Assembly (NCBI GenBank): GCA_964531675.1
Contig: CAZHFW010000011.1
Location: 1-64,000 of the forward strand
Direction of reading: 5' to 3'
Length of the DNA stretch: 64,000 nt
Source of the DNA: CAZHFW01 sp964531675
Lineage (GTDB): Bacteria; Planctomycetota; Phycisphaerae; Phycisphaerales; UBA1924
The notes under the pieces were generated by a model that was not told the origin of the DNA, made no database searches, and saw nothing but the letters and a program-made list of their open reading frames with translations. The translations under genes were made by a program, and so were the position numbers. Of this stretch, positions 42,049 through 51,925 are shown piece after piece (positions within the stretch are counted from its first letter, which is position 1; each line of letters opens with the position of its first letter).

Positions 42049-42968
42049 ACACGCCGAGCTCCTTCAATCCCCGCTGCGCTCGCCTGGAGGCAGGCGTTCT
42101 GATCCTCAGCGCCGCAGCGTCCCTGCTCGGTCTGACCGGTTGCGACGCCTTTGATCGCACCGAAGCCAAGCCCGCGACGCAGGCCACGGCCAAAGCCACC
42201 GCCGCGAGTTTCGCGGAGCTGGCCAAGTCCTACAACCAGCGTGTCGCCAGGCTCGACCGCGTGTGGGCCCGCACGACGCTCCGCGTCGAAGGCGTGGAGA
42301 ACTCGGGCGAGAAGATCGACGAGCAGGCCGAGGGCAATCTGCAGTTCATCCGCCCCCGCAAGCTCGCGCTCACCGTCACCAAGGTGGGCGAGCCCATCTT
42401 CTACCTGGGCTCCAACGACGAAGAGTTCTGGTGGCTCGACATCCGCCAGAACCATCAGGCGCTGGTCGGCAATCACGCCGACGCGACGCCGCGGAGCGTC
42501 GCAAGCTTCGGCGTGCCCGTGCTCCCGCTCGATCTCATCGAACTCCTCGGGCTTCTTCCCATCGATCCCGCGGTCAATGGCACCGCACGCACGAGCCCGG
42601 CGGGCACCGAGATCTTCTTCCCCTCGCGCAGCGTCGTGGTCGCGATGCTCCTGGACCCCAAGACCTTCGAGCCCAAGGTCATCGAGCTCCGGACGCAAAA
42701 GGGCCAGTCGCTTCTGCGCGCCGAGCTTCTCAAGTACAAGCCCGTCATGGTCCCGGGCGGAGGCGTCGCGCCCACCATGGCGACGTGGTACAAGATCGCG
42801 ATCTCCGGCACGCAGACCAAGATGGAGATCCGCGTCTACGACGCCGAGAACCGGGGCGACCGCATGAAGGAAGCCCCCTACAAGCTCGACACGCTCCTCC
42901 GCGCGTACCGCATCGACGACGTTCGGACCGTCCGGCCCGACGGCAGCATTTCCGAAGCTGACAAATGA
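42045..42968 (+). CDS. LolA-like lipoprotein
   Basis: A 307-residue lipoprotein with GTG start overlapping the previous stop. The signal ends in the lipobox L-T-G-C (LLGLTGCDAF), so Cys near residue 30 would be lipidated. The mature part has LDRVWARTTLRVEGVENSGE, NLQFIRPRKLALTVTKVGEP and FWWLDIRQ, a run of strands typical of the LolA/LppX/DUF4292 lipoprotein-carrier half-barrel. The likely place is the periplasmic face of a membrane, binding lipid or lipoproteins. It is the middle gene of a three-gene overlapping unit. Confidence 0.7.
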   Translation: MNTPSSFNPRCARLEAGVLILSAAASLLGLTGCDAFDRTEAKPATQATAKATAASFAELAKSYNQRVARLDRVWARTTLRVEGVENSGEKIDEQAEGNLQFIRPRKLALTVTKVGEPIFYLGSNDEEFWWLDIRQNHQALVGNHADATPRSVASFGVPVLPLDLIELLGLLPIDPAVNGTARTSPAGTEIFFPSRSVVVAMLLDPKTFEPKVIELRTQKGQSLLRAELLKYKPVMVPGGGVAPTMATWYKIAISGTQTKMEIRVYDAENRGDRMKEAPYKLDTLLRAYRIDDVRTVRPDGSISEADK

Positions 42969-44599
42969 ACGCCTCTCGAGCAACCCGCCGCCCGCGCGCC
43001 GTGCGGGCCTGCCGCTCGCTCGCGCTCGCCGCGGCAGTCCTTCTCTCGCCGACGGCCCGCGCGCAGGATGTTCTGGGCGCAGGCGAAGCCGGTGAAGCCC
43101 GCAAGCCCGCCCACGCCTGGCTGATCCTCAAGCAGGAAGCCGATGGCGACTGCGCCGTCGTCCATCTGCCTCCCCGCGAGGCGGTCATGGAGGATGGTCG
43201 CGTGCACGGCGCGCCCAGCGGCACCGTCCGCGTCGCGGCCCGGATCCGCACCACGCCCGAGCACATCGCCGCCCTCGACGCCGATGTGTATCTGCTCTTT
43301 CCGCCGATTTCCGGCGCGCCGGGCCGCGAGGTCTGGTCACTCAGCGCTCGTGCGGCGGGGATCGGCGATCTCTGGCGTTACGAGCCCGACGGCAGCCTCA
43401 CGCCTCATCCCTCCCTGCCCATCCAGTTCGAGCCCGAAGCCTTCTTCGGAGCGGTCGGCCGTTTGTTCGTGCTGACTCGGGATAAGGAAAACCATCCCGG
43501 CATGAAGGTTCTCCACGAAGACCAGTGGACCGACATCACGCTTCCCGAAGACGTCGCGGCCGCGGTGAGGCTTGGCTATCGCACGATCGACGCCTGGGAT
43601 CTGCCCGGCGGCTTTGCGCTGGGCATCGGCAAGGGCGATCAGACGCTCAGCTGGAAAGTGACCATCTCCGGTCCGCCTCACTCGATTCCCACGCTTGCCT
43701 GGTCCGCCATGCCCTCGGGTGCGGCGTTCGGTCGCGAACGCGGCGGACAGTTCGCGGTTGGCGCCACACCCGTCCGCTGGAACCGCACCGACACCGCGAT
43801 TCACCTGGAGTCGGTGGTGGGGGCCCAGGTCGTGTCGCTCGCGGATATCGCGGGAGTCTCCGAAGACGCTGCGGTCGTGCCCGCTGGGCCCGGTCGTGTG
43901 ATCGTCGCGTGGAGCGAGCCGATCCCGCCCGATCCGCGCGTGCGCGAGCCCAAGCAGCGCTACAAGCTGAGCCTCGCGGAGGTGTCTCCCGACACTGGCC
44001 AGGTTCTCTATCTGGGACCACCCAAGGGCGCGAGTCCGATCTCCGCGGACCAGTTTCGATTCCTCGTGCTGGGCATGGTCGCGCTGATGGCCGCGGTCCT
44101 GATGTTCGTGCTCCGGAGCTCGGGACGCGATCAGGAGGTCCACCTTGATCGTGACATGGCCCTCTCCGATCCGGGCCGTCGCATGGTCGCCTTCTCGGCG
44201 GACATCCTGGTCGGGCTGATCGTCTCCTCGCGGATCCTGGGGGTGGACCTGGCCGAGGTCATGGAGCCCGAGACGCTGCTCCTGGCGGGCGGCCCGCTGG
44301 TGCTGCTCACCCTGGCCTCCGGGTTCGTGATCGGCACGCTGACCGAGTGGCTCTTTGGCCGTTCCTTCGGGAAGTTCCTCACCGGGATCGAGGTCGTGGG
44401 GCTCATCTCCCGGCCCGGATCCGGGTCCGCCACCGCCCGGCCCAAGCTCTGGCAGGTCCTTGTCCGCAATGCAATTAAGTGGGGTCTGCCCCCGGTCTCC
44501 GGGATCGCGCTCATCGATCCGTCGGGTCGCCATCAGGGCGAACGGTTGACCCGCACCGCGGTGGTGATCCGCTTCGAACCCGAGGGCGAGGAGCTCTGA
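42965..44599 (+). CDS. Secreted N-terminal domain fused to an RDD-like membrane domain
   Basis: A 544-residue protein starting in an ATGA overlap. It has a signal peptide (SLALAAAVLLSPTARAQ), a beta-rich extracytoplasmic part of about 330 residues (DVYLLFPPISGAPGREVWSL and similar, perhaps propeller-like), one helix (FLVLGMVALMAAVLMFVL, near 370), then an RDD-like segment (DPGRRMVAFSADILVGLIVS, TLASGFVIGTLTEWLFGRSF, RNAIKWGLP). RDD domains are poorly understood helical membrane modules, some linked to ion antiport. The order lipoprotein carrier, then beta-domain/RDD protein suggests an envelope complex. Specific function unknown. Confidence 0.65.
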   Translation: MNASRATRRPRAVRACRSLALAAAVLLSPTARAQDVLGAGEAGEARKPAHAWLILKQEADGDCAVVHLPPREAVMEDGRVHGAPSGTVRVAARIRTTPEHIAALDADVYLLFPPISGAPGREVWSLSARAAGIGDLWRYEPDGSLTPHPSLPIQFEPEAFFGAVGRLFVLTRDKENHPGMKVLHEDQWTDITLPEDVAAAVRLGYRTIDAWDLPGGFALGIGKGDQTLSWKVTISGPPHSIPTLAWSAMPSGAAFGRERGGQFAVGATPVRWNRTDTAIHLESVVGAQVVSLADIAGVSEDAAVVPAGPGRVIVAWSEPIPPDPRVREPKQRYKLSLAEVSPDTGQVLYLGPPKGASPISADQFRFLVLGMVALMAAVLMFVLRSSGRDQEVHLDRDMALSDPGRRMVAFSADILVGLIVSSRILGVDLAEVMEPETLLLAGGPLVLLTLASGFVIGTLTEWLFGRSFGKFLTGIEVVGLISRPGSGSATARPKLWQVLVRNAIKWGLPPVSGIALIDPSGRHQGERLTRTAVVIRFEPEGEEL

Positions 44600-44645
44600 C
44601 GCCGTCGCCTCCGCGGAATTGACGGGCGATCTTTGCGCGTTCGGG

Positions 44646-44674
44646 TAAAGATGGGCGGTCTGTTTCTCCGATAA
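44646..44674 (+). promoter_or_regulatory. Possible sigma-28-like promoter upstream of the TPR gene
   Basis: TAAAG at 44646-44650 and CCGATAA at 44668-44674 resemble the flagellar sigma-28 boxes (TAAAGTTT, GCCGATAA), but the gap is about two bases longer than in enterobacteria. The flanks also form an inverted repeat (TCGGGT 44641-44646, ACCCGA 44674-44679). It precedes the first gene of the flagellar block. Confidence 0.35.
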
Positions 44675-44746
44675 CCCGAGGCGAAGGTGTGCGCAGGCGA
44701 GCCGGCGGAGGTCCGGCGGACGCAGACCCGCGTGATCGGAGATCGA

Positions 44747-47344
44747 GTGGCGGACGCGAAGGCCAATCCCCAGAACGCTGCCAAAGGGGCCCCAGACGCC
44801 AAGTCGTCGCCCCCCAAGCTTCGTCACGTCTGGCAGGTCCCGGCCTTCGCCGCGGCATCGCTTGTTCTGGTCGGCGGCATCGCGGCGGTCATCATGACCG
44901 CGCCCAAGACCGACATCACGCCCTACTTCGAACAGGCCAACAAACTCGTCGAACGCCAGGAGTACGAGCCGGCGATCGACGTCCTCAACAACAAGCTCCT
45001 GGCGTATCTCGAGAAGGGCGCCTTCACGCCCGACCAGAAGCGCCAGTTCCATCAGCTCCTGGCCCGCTCGCTGTACTACGGCCAGAAGGCCAAGGGCATC
45101 AGCATCGAGGCCAACCACCGCAACATCATCTCCGAGTTCGATGCGGTGGAGAAGAACAACGGCGCCCTGAGCCCGAGCGACATCTACGCGGTCGCCGATT
45201 CGCTCGTCGAGCTCGGCAAGACCTCCGAAGGCCTCGAGCGTGCTGCCAACCTCCCGGAGTCGGAGCGCTCGCGGAAGTTCGAGCTCTACCGCCGCGTGAT
45301 CGATCGCTCGCTCAAGGGACCCAAGGCCGATCAGGAGCGCGCGCTGAACCTCCTGGGTGAGATGCTCGCCGACCGCGACCTGCCGACGTCGGATCAGGTG
45401 TGGGCGATCTCCAGGCAGGCCCGCGTGCTGAGCGACAACCACTACACCGAAGAAGCGATCAACAAGCTTCTCCGCGCCCTCCCGAGGCTCACCAAGGCCG
45501 AGCCCTCCGAGCTCGGCGAGCTCTACCTGATGCTGGGCCGGGCCTACATGACCAGCGATGACTTCGCCGAGGCCGGCAAGCAGTTCGAGCGGGCCGCGTC
45601 GCTTCTGGATGAGAACAGCGATTCCTGGGGCGAGGTCCAGCTCTGCCGGGCCCGCATCGAGGAAGCCCAGCAGAAGCTCGAAGACGCCAAGGGGCGCTAC
45701 GGCCTGTTGATCTCCAAGTTCGGCGGCTCCTCGATCCATCTCCCCGCGCTGCTCGGCTACGCCGACACGCTCGCGGCGCTGGACCAGCCCGAAGAAGCCT
45801 TCGACAGCTACAGCAAGCTCGTCGACGCGATGGCCGCCGGGAAGACCGGGAGCGACACGTCGCCCGAGCGCGTGAAGGCGAGCCTGATGGCCCGCTTCAA
45901 TGAGCGCTACAACGCGCGGCAGACGACGATCGCGATCCAGTTCGCCGATCTGGCCGAACGGCTCTTCGACACCGACGACTTGCCCGACGACGTCGCGGTT
46001 GCGCTGGGAAAGGCGCACCGCAGGCTCGCGGAAGAAGCCCTCGGGATCGACAACAGCGACACCGACCGCGACGGCCCGCGCCCGGACGCGGGCTCGGGCT
46101 CGGCCCGCGATCTTGAGCAGCGCGCCAAGCTTGATGCTGCGACGCTTCAGCAGGCGCAGAAGCACTTCGTCTACGCCGGGCGTTACTTCCGCCGTCACGC
46201 CAACAAGGCGATCCTGAACGATCCGCGCGAGTACGCCCAGTCGCTCTGGGCCGCCGCCGACGCGTTCGACCGCTCGGGCAATCAGGAAGACGCGATCGCG
46301 GCGTTCCTCGATTATCTCTCCGCATTCCCGAGCGACGCCCGCGCATCGGAAGCCAAGTTCAGGCTGGCCCGCGCGTACCAGTCGCGAGGCGATCTCGAGC
46401 AGGCCGGGAAGCTCTACCGCGAGCTCACCGAGCAGCGCGCCGACGCGGGCGGCTCTCCCAACTCCGGTCTCTTCGCCGACGCGTCGTTTGTGCCGCTGGC
46501 CCAGACCTATCTGATGGACGCCAATCCCGAGAACGACAAGCAGGCCGAGCAGATCCTCGCCTCGGTCGCGGGCGGACAGATCGGCGGCACCGACAGTGAC
46601 AACTTCCGCCTTGCCCTGCTCGAACTGGGTCGCGTGTACTACCAGACCCGCAACTTCGAGCGCGGCATCGAGCGGCTCGACGAGTTCACGCAGCGCTATC
46701 CCCAGGATCCCGAGCTTGACCAGGTGCGCTACCGCCTGGCGGATTGCTATCGCCTCTCCTCGCGCCAGATCGACCAGCGGCTCCGCGAGGCGATGCCCGA
46801 CTCCGAGCGCAAGGAGCTCGAAGAGCAGCGCAACGCCCACGTCAGTCAGGCCCGCCAGCTCTTCGAGCTGGTCCGCGACTCCATCGAGGCCAAGGAACAG
46901 CACCGCCGCACCGCTCTGGAAGAGACCCAGCTCCGCAACGCGTACTTCTACCTTGGCGACTGCGCGTTCGATCTCAAGGACTACGAGGCGGCGATCCGCT
47001 ACTACGACGCGGCCCGCGAGCGCTACCCCAAGGACCCCGCGTCGCTGGTTGCGATGGTGCAGATCGTCAGCGCCCACCTCGAGCAGGGTGACATGCGACG
47101 CGCCATGACCGCCAACGAGCGCGCCAAGCGATTCTTCGACAGTCTCCCCGCCAGCGTGTGGGATGATCCGAATCTGCCGATGACCCGGCGCGACTGGGAA
47201 CGCTGGCTCGACGCCACGTCCAAGCTCGCGACGATCGACTCCGAGCCCGGCGCCGACAAGGCTGAGAAGCCCTCGGAGCCAGGCAAGCAGGCCAGCGTGC
47301 CGACCACGCCGTCCGGTGCGGAAGCGGGGGCAAAGGGGCCCTGA
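44747..47344 (+). CDS. Large membrane-anchored TPR protein at the head of the flagellar block
   Basis: An 865-residue protein with GTG start and GGAG five bases upstream (an earlier GTG at 44687 would add 20 residues). One N-terminal membrane helix (VWQVPAFAAASLVLVGGIAAV, first 20 of it near 27-47) is followed by at least a dozen TPR-like helical pairs, for example ELGELYLMLGRAYMTSDDFA, DAIAAFLDYLSAFPSDARAS, AKFRLARAYQSRGDLEQAGK and YFYLGDCAFDLKDYEAAIRY. The ending is Pro/Glu/Lys-rich. TPR solenoids bind proteins. Position 44 bases before flgN suggests a role in flagellum assembly or export, possibly specific to this lineage; this is inference. Confidence 0.7.
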   Translation: MADAKANPQNAAKGAPDAKSSPPKLRHVWQVPAFAAASLVLVGGIAAVIMTAPKTDITPYFEQANKLVERQEYEPAIDVLNNKLLAYLEKGAFTPDQKRQFHQLLARSLYYGQKAKGISIEANHRNIISEFDAVEKNNGALSPSDIYAVADSLVELGKTSEGLERAANLPESERSRKFELYRRVIDRSLKGPKADQERALNLLGEMLADRDLPTSDQVWAISRQARVLSDNHYTEEAINKLLRALPRLTKAEPSELGELYLMLGRAYMTSDDFAEAGKQFERAASLLDENSDSWGEVQLCRARIEEAQQKLEDAKGRYGLLISKFGGSSIHLPALLGYADTLAALDQPEEAFDSYSKLVDAMAAGKTGSDTSPERVKASLMARFNERYNARQTTIAIQFADLAERLFDTDDLPDDVAVALGKAHRRLAEEALGIDNSDTDRDGPRPDAGSGSARDLEQRAKLDAATLQQAQKHFVYAGRYFRRHANKAILNDPREYAQSLWAAADAFDRSGNQEDAIAAFLDYLSAFPSDARASEAKFRLARAYQSRGDLEQAGKLYRELTEQRADAGGSPNSGLFADASFVPLAQTYLMDANPENDKQAEQILASVAGGQIGGTDSDNFRLALLELGRVYYQTRNFERGIERLDEFTQRYPQDPELDQVRYRLADCYRLSSRQIDQRLREAMPDSERKELEEQRNAHVSQARQLFELVRDSIEAKEQHRRTALEETQLRNAYFYLGDCAFDLKDYEAAIRYYDAARERYPKDPASLVAMVQIVSAHLEQGDMRRAMTANERAKRFFDSLPASVWDDPNLPMTRRDWERWLDATSKLATIDSEPGADKAEKPSEPGKQASVPTTPSGAEAGAKGP

Positions 47345-47388
47345 GCAGGGCCTGAACGGGGCGGAGCCCCGGAAAGCGGAAGGTCAGG

Positions 47389-47889
47389 ATGACCATCAAC
47401 CCACAGAACCCAAAGCCGCCGATTGACACCAGCTCGCCAGAGTCGGTGTACCGCGCGCTCATCCGGATGCTCGAAACCCAGACCTCGCTCTACGGGCAGC
47501 TCGACGCCCTGAGCGAGCGGCAGCGCTCGGTGATCGAGGAAGACGACGCCGATCGGCTCCTGTCCGTCCTCGGTGAACGGCAGACCATCGTCGATCGCAT
47601 TTCCATGACCAACCGCGACATCGAGCCCATCCGCCTCGCGTGGGAAAGGCTCCTCGAACGCGTCAGGCCCGAGTGCCGGTCCGACGTTGCCCGCAGGCTC
47701 GAAGGTCTCTCGGTGCTCGCGGGTCGGATCGCCAGGCGGGATGACGAGGATCGCCAGAAGCTCGAGAGCCGTCGCAACGCGATCGCGACCGAGCTGGCGG
47801 GCATGAACACCGGTCGCCGCGCCGTCAGCGCCTACGGCAAGCCCGCGGGTCCCACCAGCTCCGCGCGGTTCCAGGATCATCAGGCATGA
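47389..47889 (+). CDS. flgN: FlgN-family flagellar export chaperone
   Basis: A 166-residue helical protein (VYRALIRMLETQTSLYGQLD, LSERQRSVIEEDDADRLLSV, LGERQTIVDRISMTN) with the layout of FlgN, the export chaperone for hook-filament junction proteins FlgK and FlgL. The C-terminal 30 residues are Gly/Ala/Ser-rich. Sequence alone is weakly diagnostic for FlgN; the flagellar context makes the call likely. Its stop overlaps the start of the histidine kinase gene as ATGA, so the two are coupled. Confidence 0.7.
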   Translation: MTINPQNPKPPIDTSSPESVYRALIRMLETQTSLYGQLDALSERQRSVIEEDDADRLLSVLGERQTIVDRISMTNRDIEPIRLAWERLLERVRPECRSDVARRLEGLSVLAGRIARRDDEDRQKLESRRNAIATELAGMNTGRRAVSAYGKPAGPTSSARFQDHQA

Positions 47890-48881
47890 GCGCGACGCCC
47901 TCGGCCAACCCCCAGCCCATCGCATCGGGACTGACCAGCCCCGCGGGCTTCCCCATGACCCCCGGGGATCTGGCCGAGCTTCTGTCCGCGTTCAACGAAG
48001 TCACGTCGAGGCTCCAGGCGACCCACGAGCAGCTCAACGCCGAAGTCATCAGGCTGCGCACCGAGCTGGTCGAGGCCAACCAGCAGCTCGAGCGCTCGCG
48101 CCGACTGGCGGCGCTGGGAGAAATGGCCGCGGGCATCTCGCACGAAGTGCGCAATCCGCTCGGGTCCATCAGGCTCTACGCCAAGATGCTCGAGGAGGAT
48201 CTGATCGACCGGCCCGCGCAGCGCGACACGGTGCGCAAGATCGCCGCCGCGGCCCGAGGTCTTGACCAGATCGTGGGCGACATGCTCACCTTCGCGCGCG
48301 AGTTCCGCGTGAAGACCGACCGCTGCGACGCGTCCGATCTGTTCGATCAGGCGCTGGCGGCCTGCTGCCACGACGGCGTGCCCGCGTGGGGGCGCACCGA
48401 GATCGTCCGCGCCGACCAGCAGCGTCCGGGCCTGGAGGTCGAGGCCGATCATGGGCTGGTGCTCCAGGCGCTGGTGAACATCGTGCGCAACGCCTTCGAA
48501 GCAATCGCGGAAGTGCCCGCGGGTCAGCGTCAGGCCAGATTGACGCTCGACGTCCTGAGCCGCCAGGTGAGCGTGAACGATGGTCCCGTCCGGACCATGA
48601 CCGCGCTGATCGTGAGCGATTCGGGGACGGGCGTGAGCGAAGAGACCATCAAGCGGATGTTCAATCCGTTTTACACGACGAGGGCGACCGGCACAGGTCT
48701 GGGCCTGGCGATCGTTCATCGGATCATGGATGCGCACGAGGGCCGTGTCATCGTGCGCAACAACACCGACGCCGGCGCGACGGTGGAGCTTTTGTTCCCG
48801 GTCCGTGCGGCGGCCGAGCCCGCGGACGTGGTTGTCAGGCAAGGTTTGATCTCGGCGGGGTCGCCCGATCGAGGGGCGTGA
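47886..48881 (+). CDS. Sensor histidine kinase, FlrB/AtoS-like
   Basis: A 331-residue soluble kinase without membrane segments. A coiled-coil-like stretch (RLQATHEQLNAEVIRLRTEL) leads into the H-box AALGEMAAGISHEVRNPL with phosphorylated His86. The ATPase domain has a NIVRNAFEAIAE N-box, LIVSDSGTGVSEETIKRMF (G1), FYTTRATGTGLGLAIVHRI (G2) and a C-terminal GATVELLFPV strand. Absence of a periplasmic sensor suggests it reads an internal cue such as assembly state, as proposed for FlrB/FleS. The response regulator gene follows 30 bases later and is the presumed partner. Confidence 0.88.
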   Translation: MSATPSANPQPIASGLTSPAGFPMTPGDLAELLSAFNEVTSRLQATHEQLNAEVIRLRTELVEANQQLERSRRLAALGEMAAGISHEVRNPLGSIRLYAKMLEEDLIDRPAQRDTVRKIAAAARGLDQIVGDMLTFAREFRVKTDRCDASDLFDQALAACCHDGVPAWGRTEIVRADQQRPGLEVEADHGLVLQALVNIVRNAFEAIAEVPAGQRQARLTLDVLSRQVSVNDGPVRTMTALIVSDSGTGVSEETIKRMFNPFYTTRATGTGLGLAIVHRIMDAHEGRVIVRNNTDAGATVELLFPVRAAAEPADVVVRQGLISAGSPDRGA

Positions 48882-48911
48882 TTCGGTTCTTTCACGAGCA
48901 GGAGGCTCGAC

Positions 48912-50372
<1,461 letters not shown>

Positions 50373-50382
50373 GACCCCGGGT

Positions 50383-50408
50383 GGGGCGGACGCTGGTCCG
50401 CCCCTTGC
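50383..50408 (+). promoter_or_regulatory. Hairpin overlapping a sigma-54-like element before flgB
   Basis: GGGGCGGAC (50383-50391) and GTCCGCCCC (50396-50404) form a 9-bp stem after the flrC-like gene. The same bases contain TGG-TCCGCCCCTT-GC, with GG at 50395-50396 and GC at 50407-50408 ten bases apart, fitting the sigma-54 -24/-12 pattern. A start at such a promoter would fall at about 50420, next to the GTG of flgB. Confidence 0.45.
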
Positions 50409-50420
50409 GAAGGGAGCATC

Positions 50421-50843
50421 GTGCAGATCACCGGACTGATCAACGCCGGCGGGGAGGAGGTCCTGGAGTCGTCCTTGCGCTTCGCGGCGCAAAGGCAACG
50501 CCTGATCGCGCACAACATCGCCAACATCGCCACGCCCGACTTCCGACCGGTGGATGTCGCGCCCTCAGACTTCCAGAAGGCCCTTCGCGAGGCGGTGGAC
50601 AACCAGCGCAAGACCGGGGAGTTCAAGCTTCCTCAGTCCGGGCCGGTCGCCTCCGACGCCTCCGGAAACCTTACGCTCAAGCCAAGCCCGGCCCAGAACC
50701 TGCTCTTCCACGACCGCAACAACCGCGACATCGAGTCCATGATGCGCGATCTGGCCGAGAACGCCACCGCGTACCGCGTCAGCGCCGAGCTGCTCCGCGG
50801 GCGGATCGACACCATCCGCACCGCGATCAGCGGCCGAGTCTGA
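50421..50843 (+). CDS. flgB: Flagellar basal-body rod protein FlgB
   Basis: A 140-residue proximal rod protein. The conserved N-terminal rod motif LRFAAQRQRLIAHNIANIAT is followed by PDFRPVD. The C-terminal helix reads MMRDLAENATAYRVSAELLR, the usual rod/hook coiled-coil half. GTG 50421 has GGGAG four bases upstream and gives a normal length. Exported by the flagellar type III system. It opens the basal-body gene series and is followed by flgC after 27 bases. A sigma-54-like element lies immediately upstream. Confidence 0.92.
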   Translation: MQITGLINAGGEEVLESSLRFAAQRQRLIAHNIANIATPDFRPVDVAPSDFQKALREAVDNQRKTGEFKLPQSGPVASDASGNLTLKPSPAQNLLFHDRNNRDIESMMRDLAENATAYRVSAELLRGRIDTIRTAISGRV

Positions 50844-50870
50844 CCCGAACCAGCCGCCCAGGGGTAACGC

Positions 50871-51299
50871 ATGTACGGCATCCTCGACATCTCGACCAGC
50901 GGCATGATCGCCCAGCGCGTCCGCGCCGAGTCGATCGCCTCCAACCTGGCCAACCGCAACACCATTCTGGACAAGGATGGCAACGTCAACCCCTACCGGG
51001 CCCGCCAGGTCATGTTCGCCCCGGGCGACCCCAAGGCCTCCACGCCCCAGGGCCGCCAGATGGGCGTCCACGTGGCCTCGATCGCCATCGATCAGTCCCC
51101 GTTCAACATGCGGTACGATCCGGGGAGCCCCTACGCGTACAAGGATGGCCCCAACATCGGGTTCGTCCCCGAGCCAAACATCAACCCGGCGATCGAGCAG
51201 ATCAATATGCTGGAGGCCAGCCGGGCCTACGAGGCCAACGCGGTCGCGGCCGAGGCGACCAAGCAGATGATCTCCATCAGCCTCAGGCTGCTGGGCTGA
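50871..51299 (+). CDS. flgC: Flagellar basal-body rod protein FlgC
   Basis: A 142-residue proximal rod protein with the family start MYGILDISTSGMIAQRVRAE and SIASNLANRNT, and the C-terminal helix INMLEASRAYEANAVAAEAT ending KQMISISLRLLG. Both halves are needed for the rod coiled coil. The middle contains VMFAPGDPKAST and SPYAYKDGPNIGFVPEPN, normal FlgC features. It follows flgB directly and precedes fliE after a 92-base gap that contains a good sigma-54 promoter. Confidence 0.95.
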   Translation: MYGILDISTSGMIAQRVRAESIASNLANRNTILDKDGNVNPYRARQVMFAPGDPKASTPQGRQMGVHVASIAIDQSPFNMRYDPGSPYAYKDGPNIGFVPEPNINPAIEQINMLEASRAYEANAVAAEATKQMISISLRLLG

Positions 51300-51330
51300 A
51301 TCAGACGGTTGGACCGGGCTGTTGAGCGGA

Positions 51331-51346
51331 CGGCACGGGGCTTGCG
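51331..51346 (+). promoter_or_regulatory. Sigma-54 promoter upstream of fliE
   Basis: GGCACG-GGGC-TTGC matches the sigma-54 consensus TGGCACG-N4-TTGC except for the first T. GG (51332-51333) and GC (51344-51345) are ten bases apart. The fliE start codon is 46 bases downstream, and a sigma-54 activator gene lies 1 kb upstream. Confidence 0.7.
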
Positions 51347-51391
51347 AGAGTCGGGTCAGCGTCATCGATTGTCGGGTGTTCGGAGTCGTCC

Positions 51392-51712
51392 ATGAGCGAT
51401 CCATTGGGACTCATCGGGGCAAGAGCAGGGGGGGTAAATCCCCTCACGCCGCAGCGCACCGTCGCGGGCGGGCAACCCCTGGAACCGGGCCAGCCGAGCT
51501 TCAAGGACGTCCTGATGGACAACCTGAAGCAGGTCAATCAGCTGCAGCAGGACGCAACCAGCGCGATTGAGGACCTCCAGACCGGCCGCCGGTCGGATCT
51601 GGAAGGCGTGATCCTGGCGACCCAGAAGGCCGACACCGCCTTCCGCATGCTCCAGTCGGTGCGGAACAAGGTCATGGAGGCCTACGACGAGATCAAGCAG
51701 ATGCGGGTCTGA
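51392..51712 (+). CDS. fliE: Flagellar hook-basal body protein FliE
   Basis: A 106-residue protein linking the MS ring to the rod. The core reads SFKDVLMDNLKQVNQLQQDA, DLEGVILATQKADTAFRMLQ and SVRNKVMEAYDEIKQMRV, the standard FliE C-terminal helices. GGAG lies six bases before ATG 51392. It is expected to be exported early through the type III gate. The gene is followed by a 213-base gap before fliF. Confidence 0.93.
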   Translation: MSDPLGLIGARAGGVNPLTPQRTVAGGQPLEPGQPSFKDVLMDNLKQVNQLQQDATSAIEDLQTGRRSDLEGVILATQKADTAFRMLQSVRNKVMEAYDEIKQMRV

Positions 51713-51925
51713 CCGCGGCTGATCGGTCGTGATGCGCAAGAACTGCACCAAGGCCCGCGCGGGATCCGCGCGGCCGTGCGTCGAAACCTGCGCAGCAGAT
51801 TCAAGCGCCAAGGGCGCGTGTTCCGACAATGCAGATGACGGGTGGGTGGTCTTGGCCCCGCCGAGGGGTGTCGCCTTCCCGTTTCGTGCGCCAGGATGGC
51901 GCGACCTGGCAGGGAGGCCGGGGCG

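Noticed and set aside
43337..47077. A 1,246-codon open frame on the minus strand
   Set aside because: It lies opposite the RDD-like and TPR genes, which have clear domains. Its composition (Arg, Val, Gly, Leu, His rich without motifs) is what high third-position GC gives on the antisense strand.
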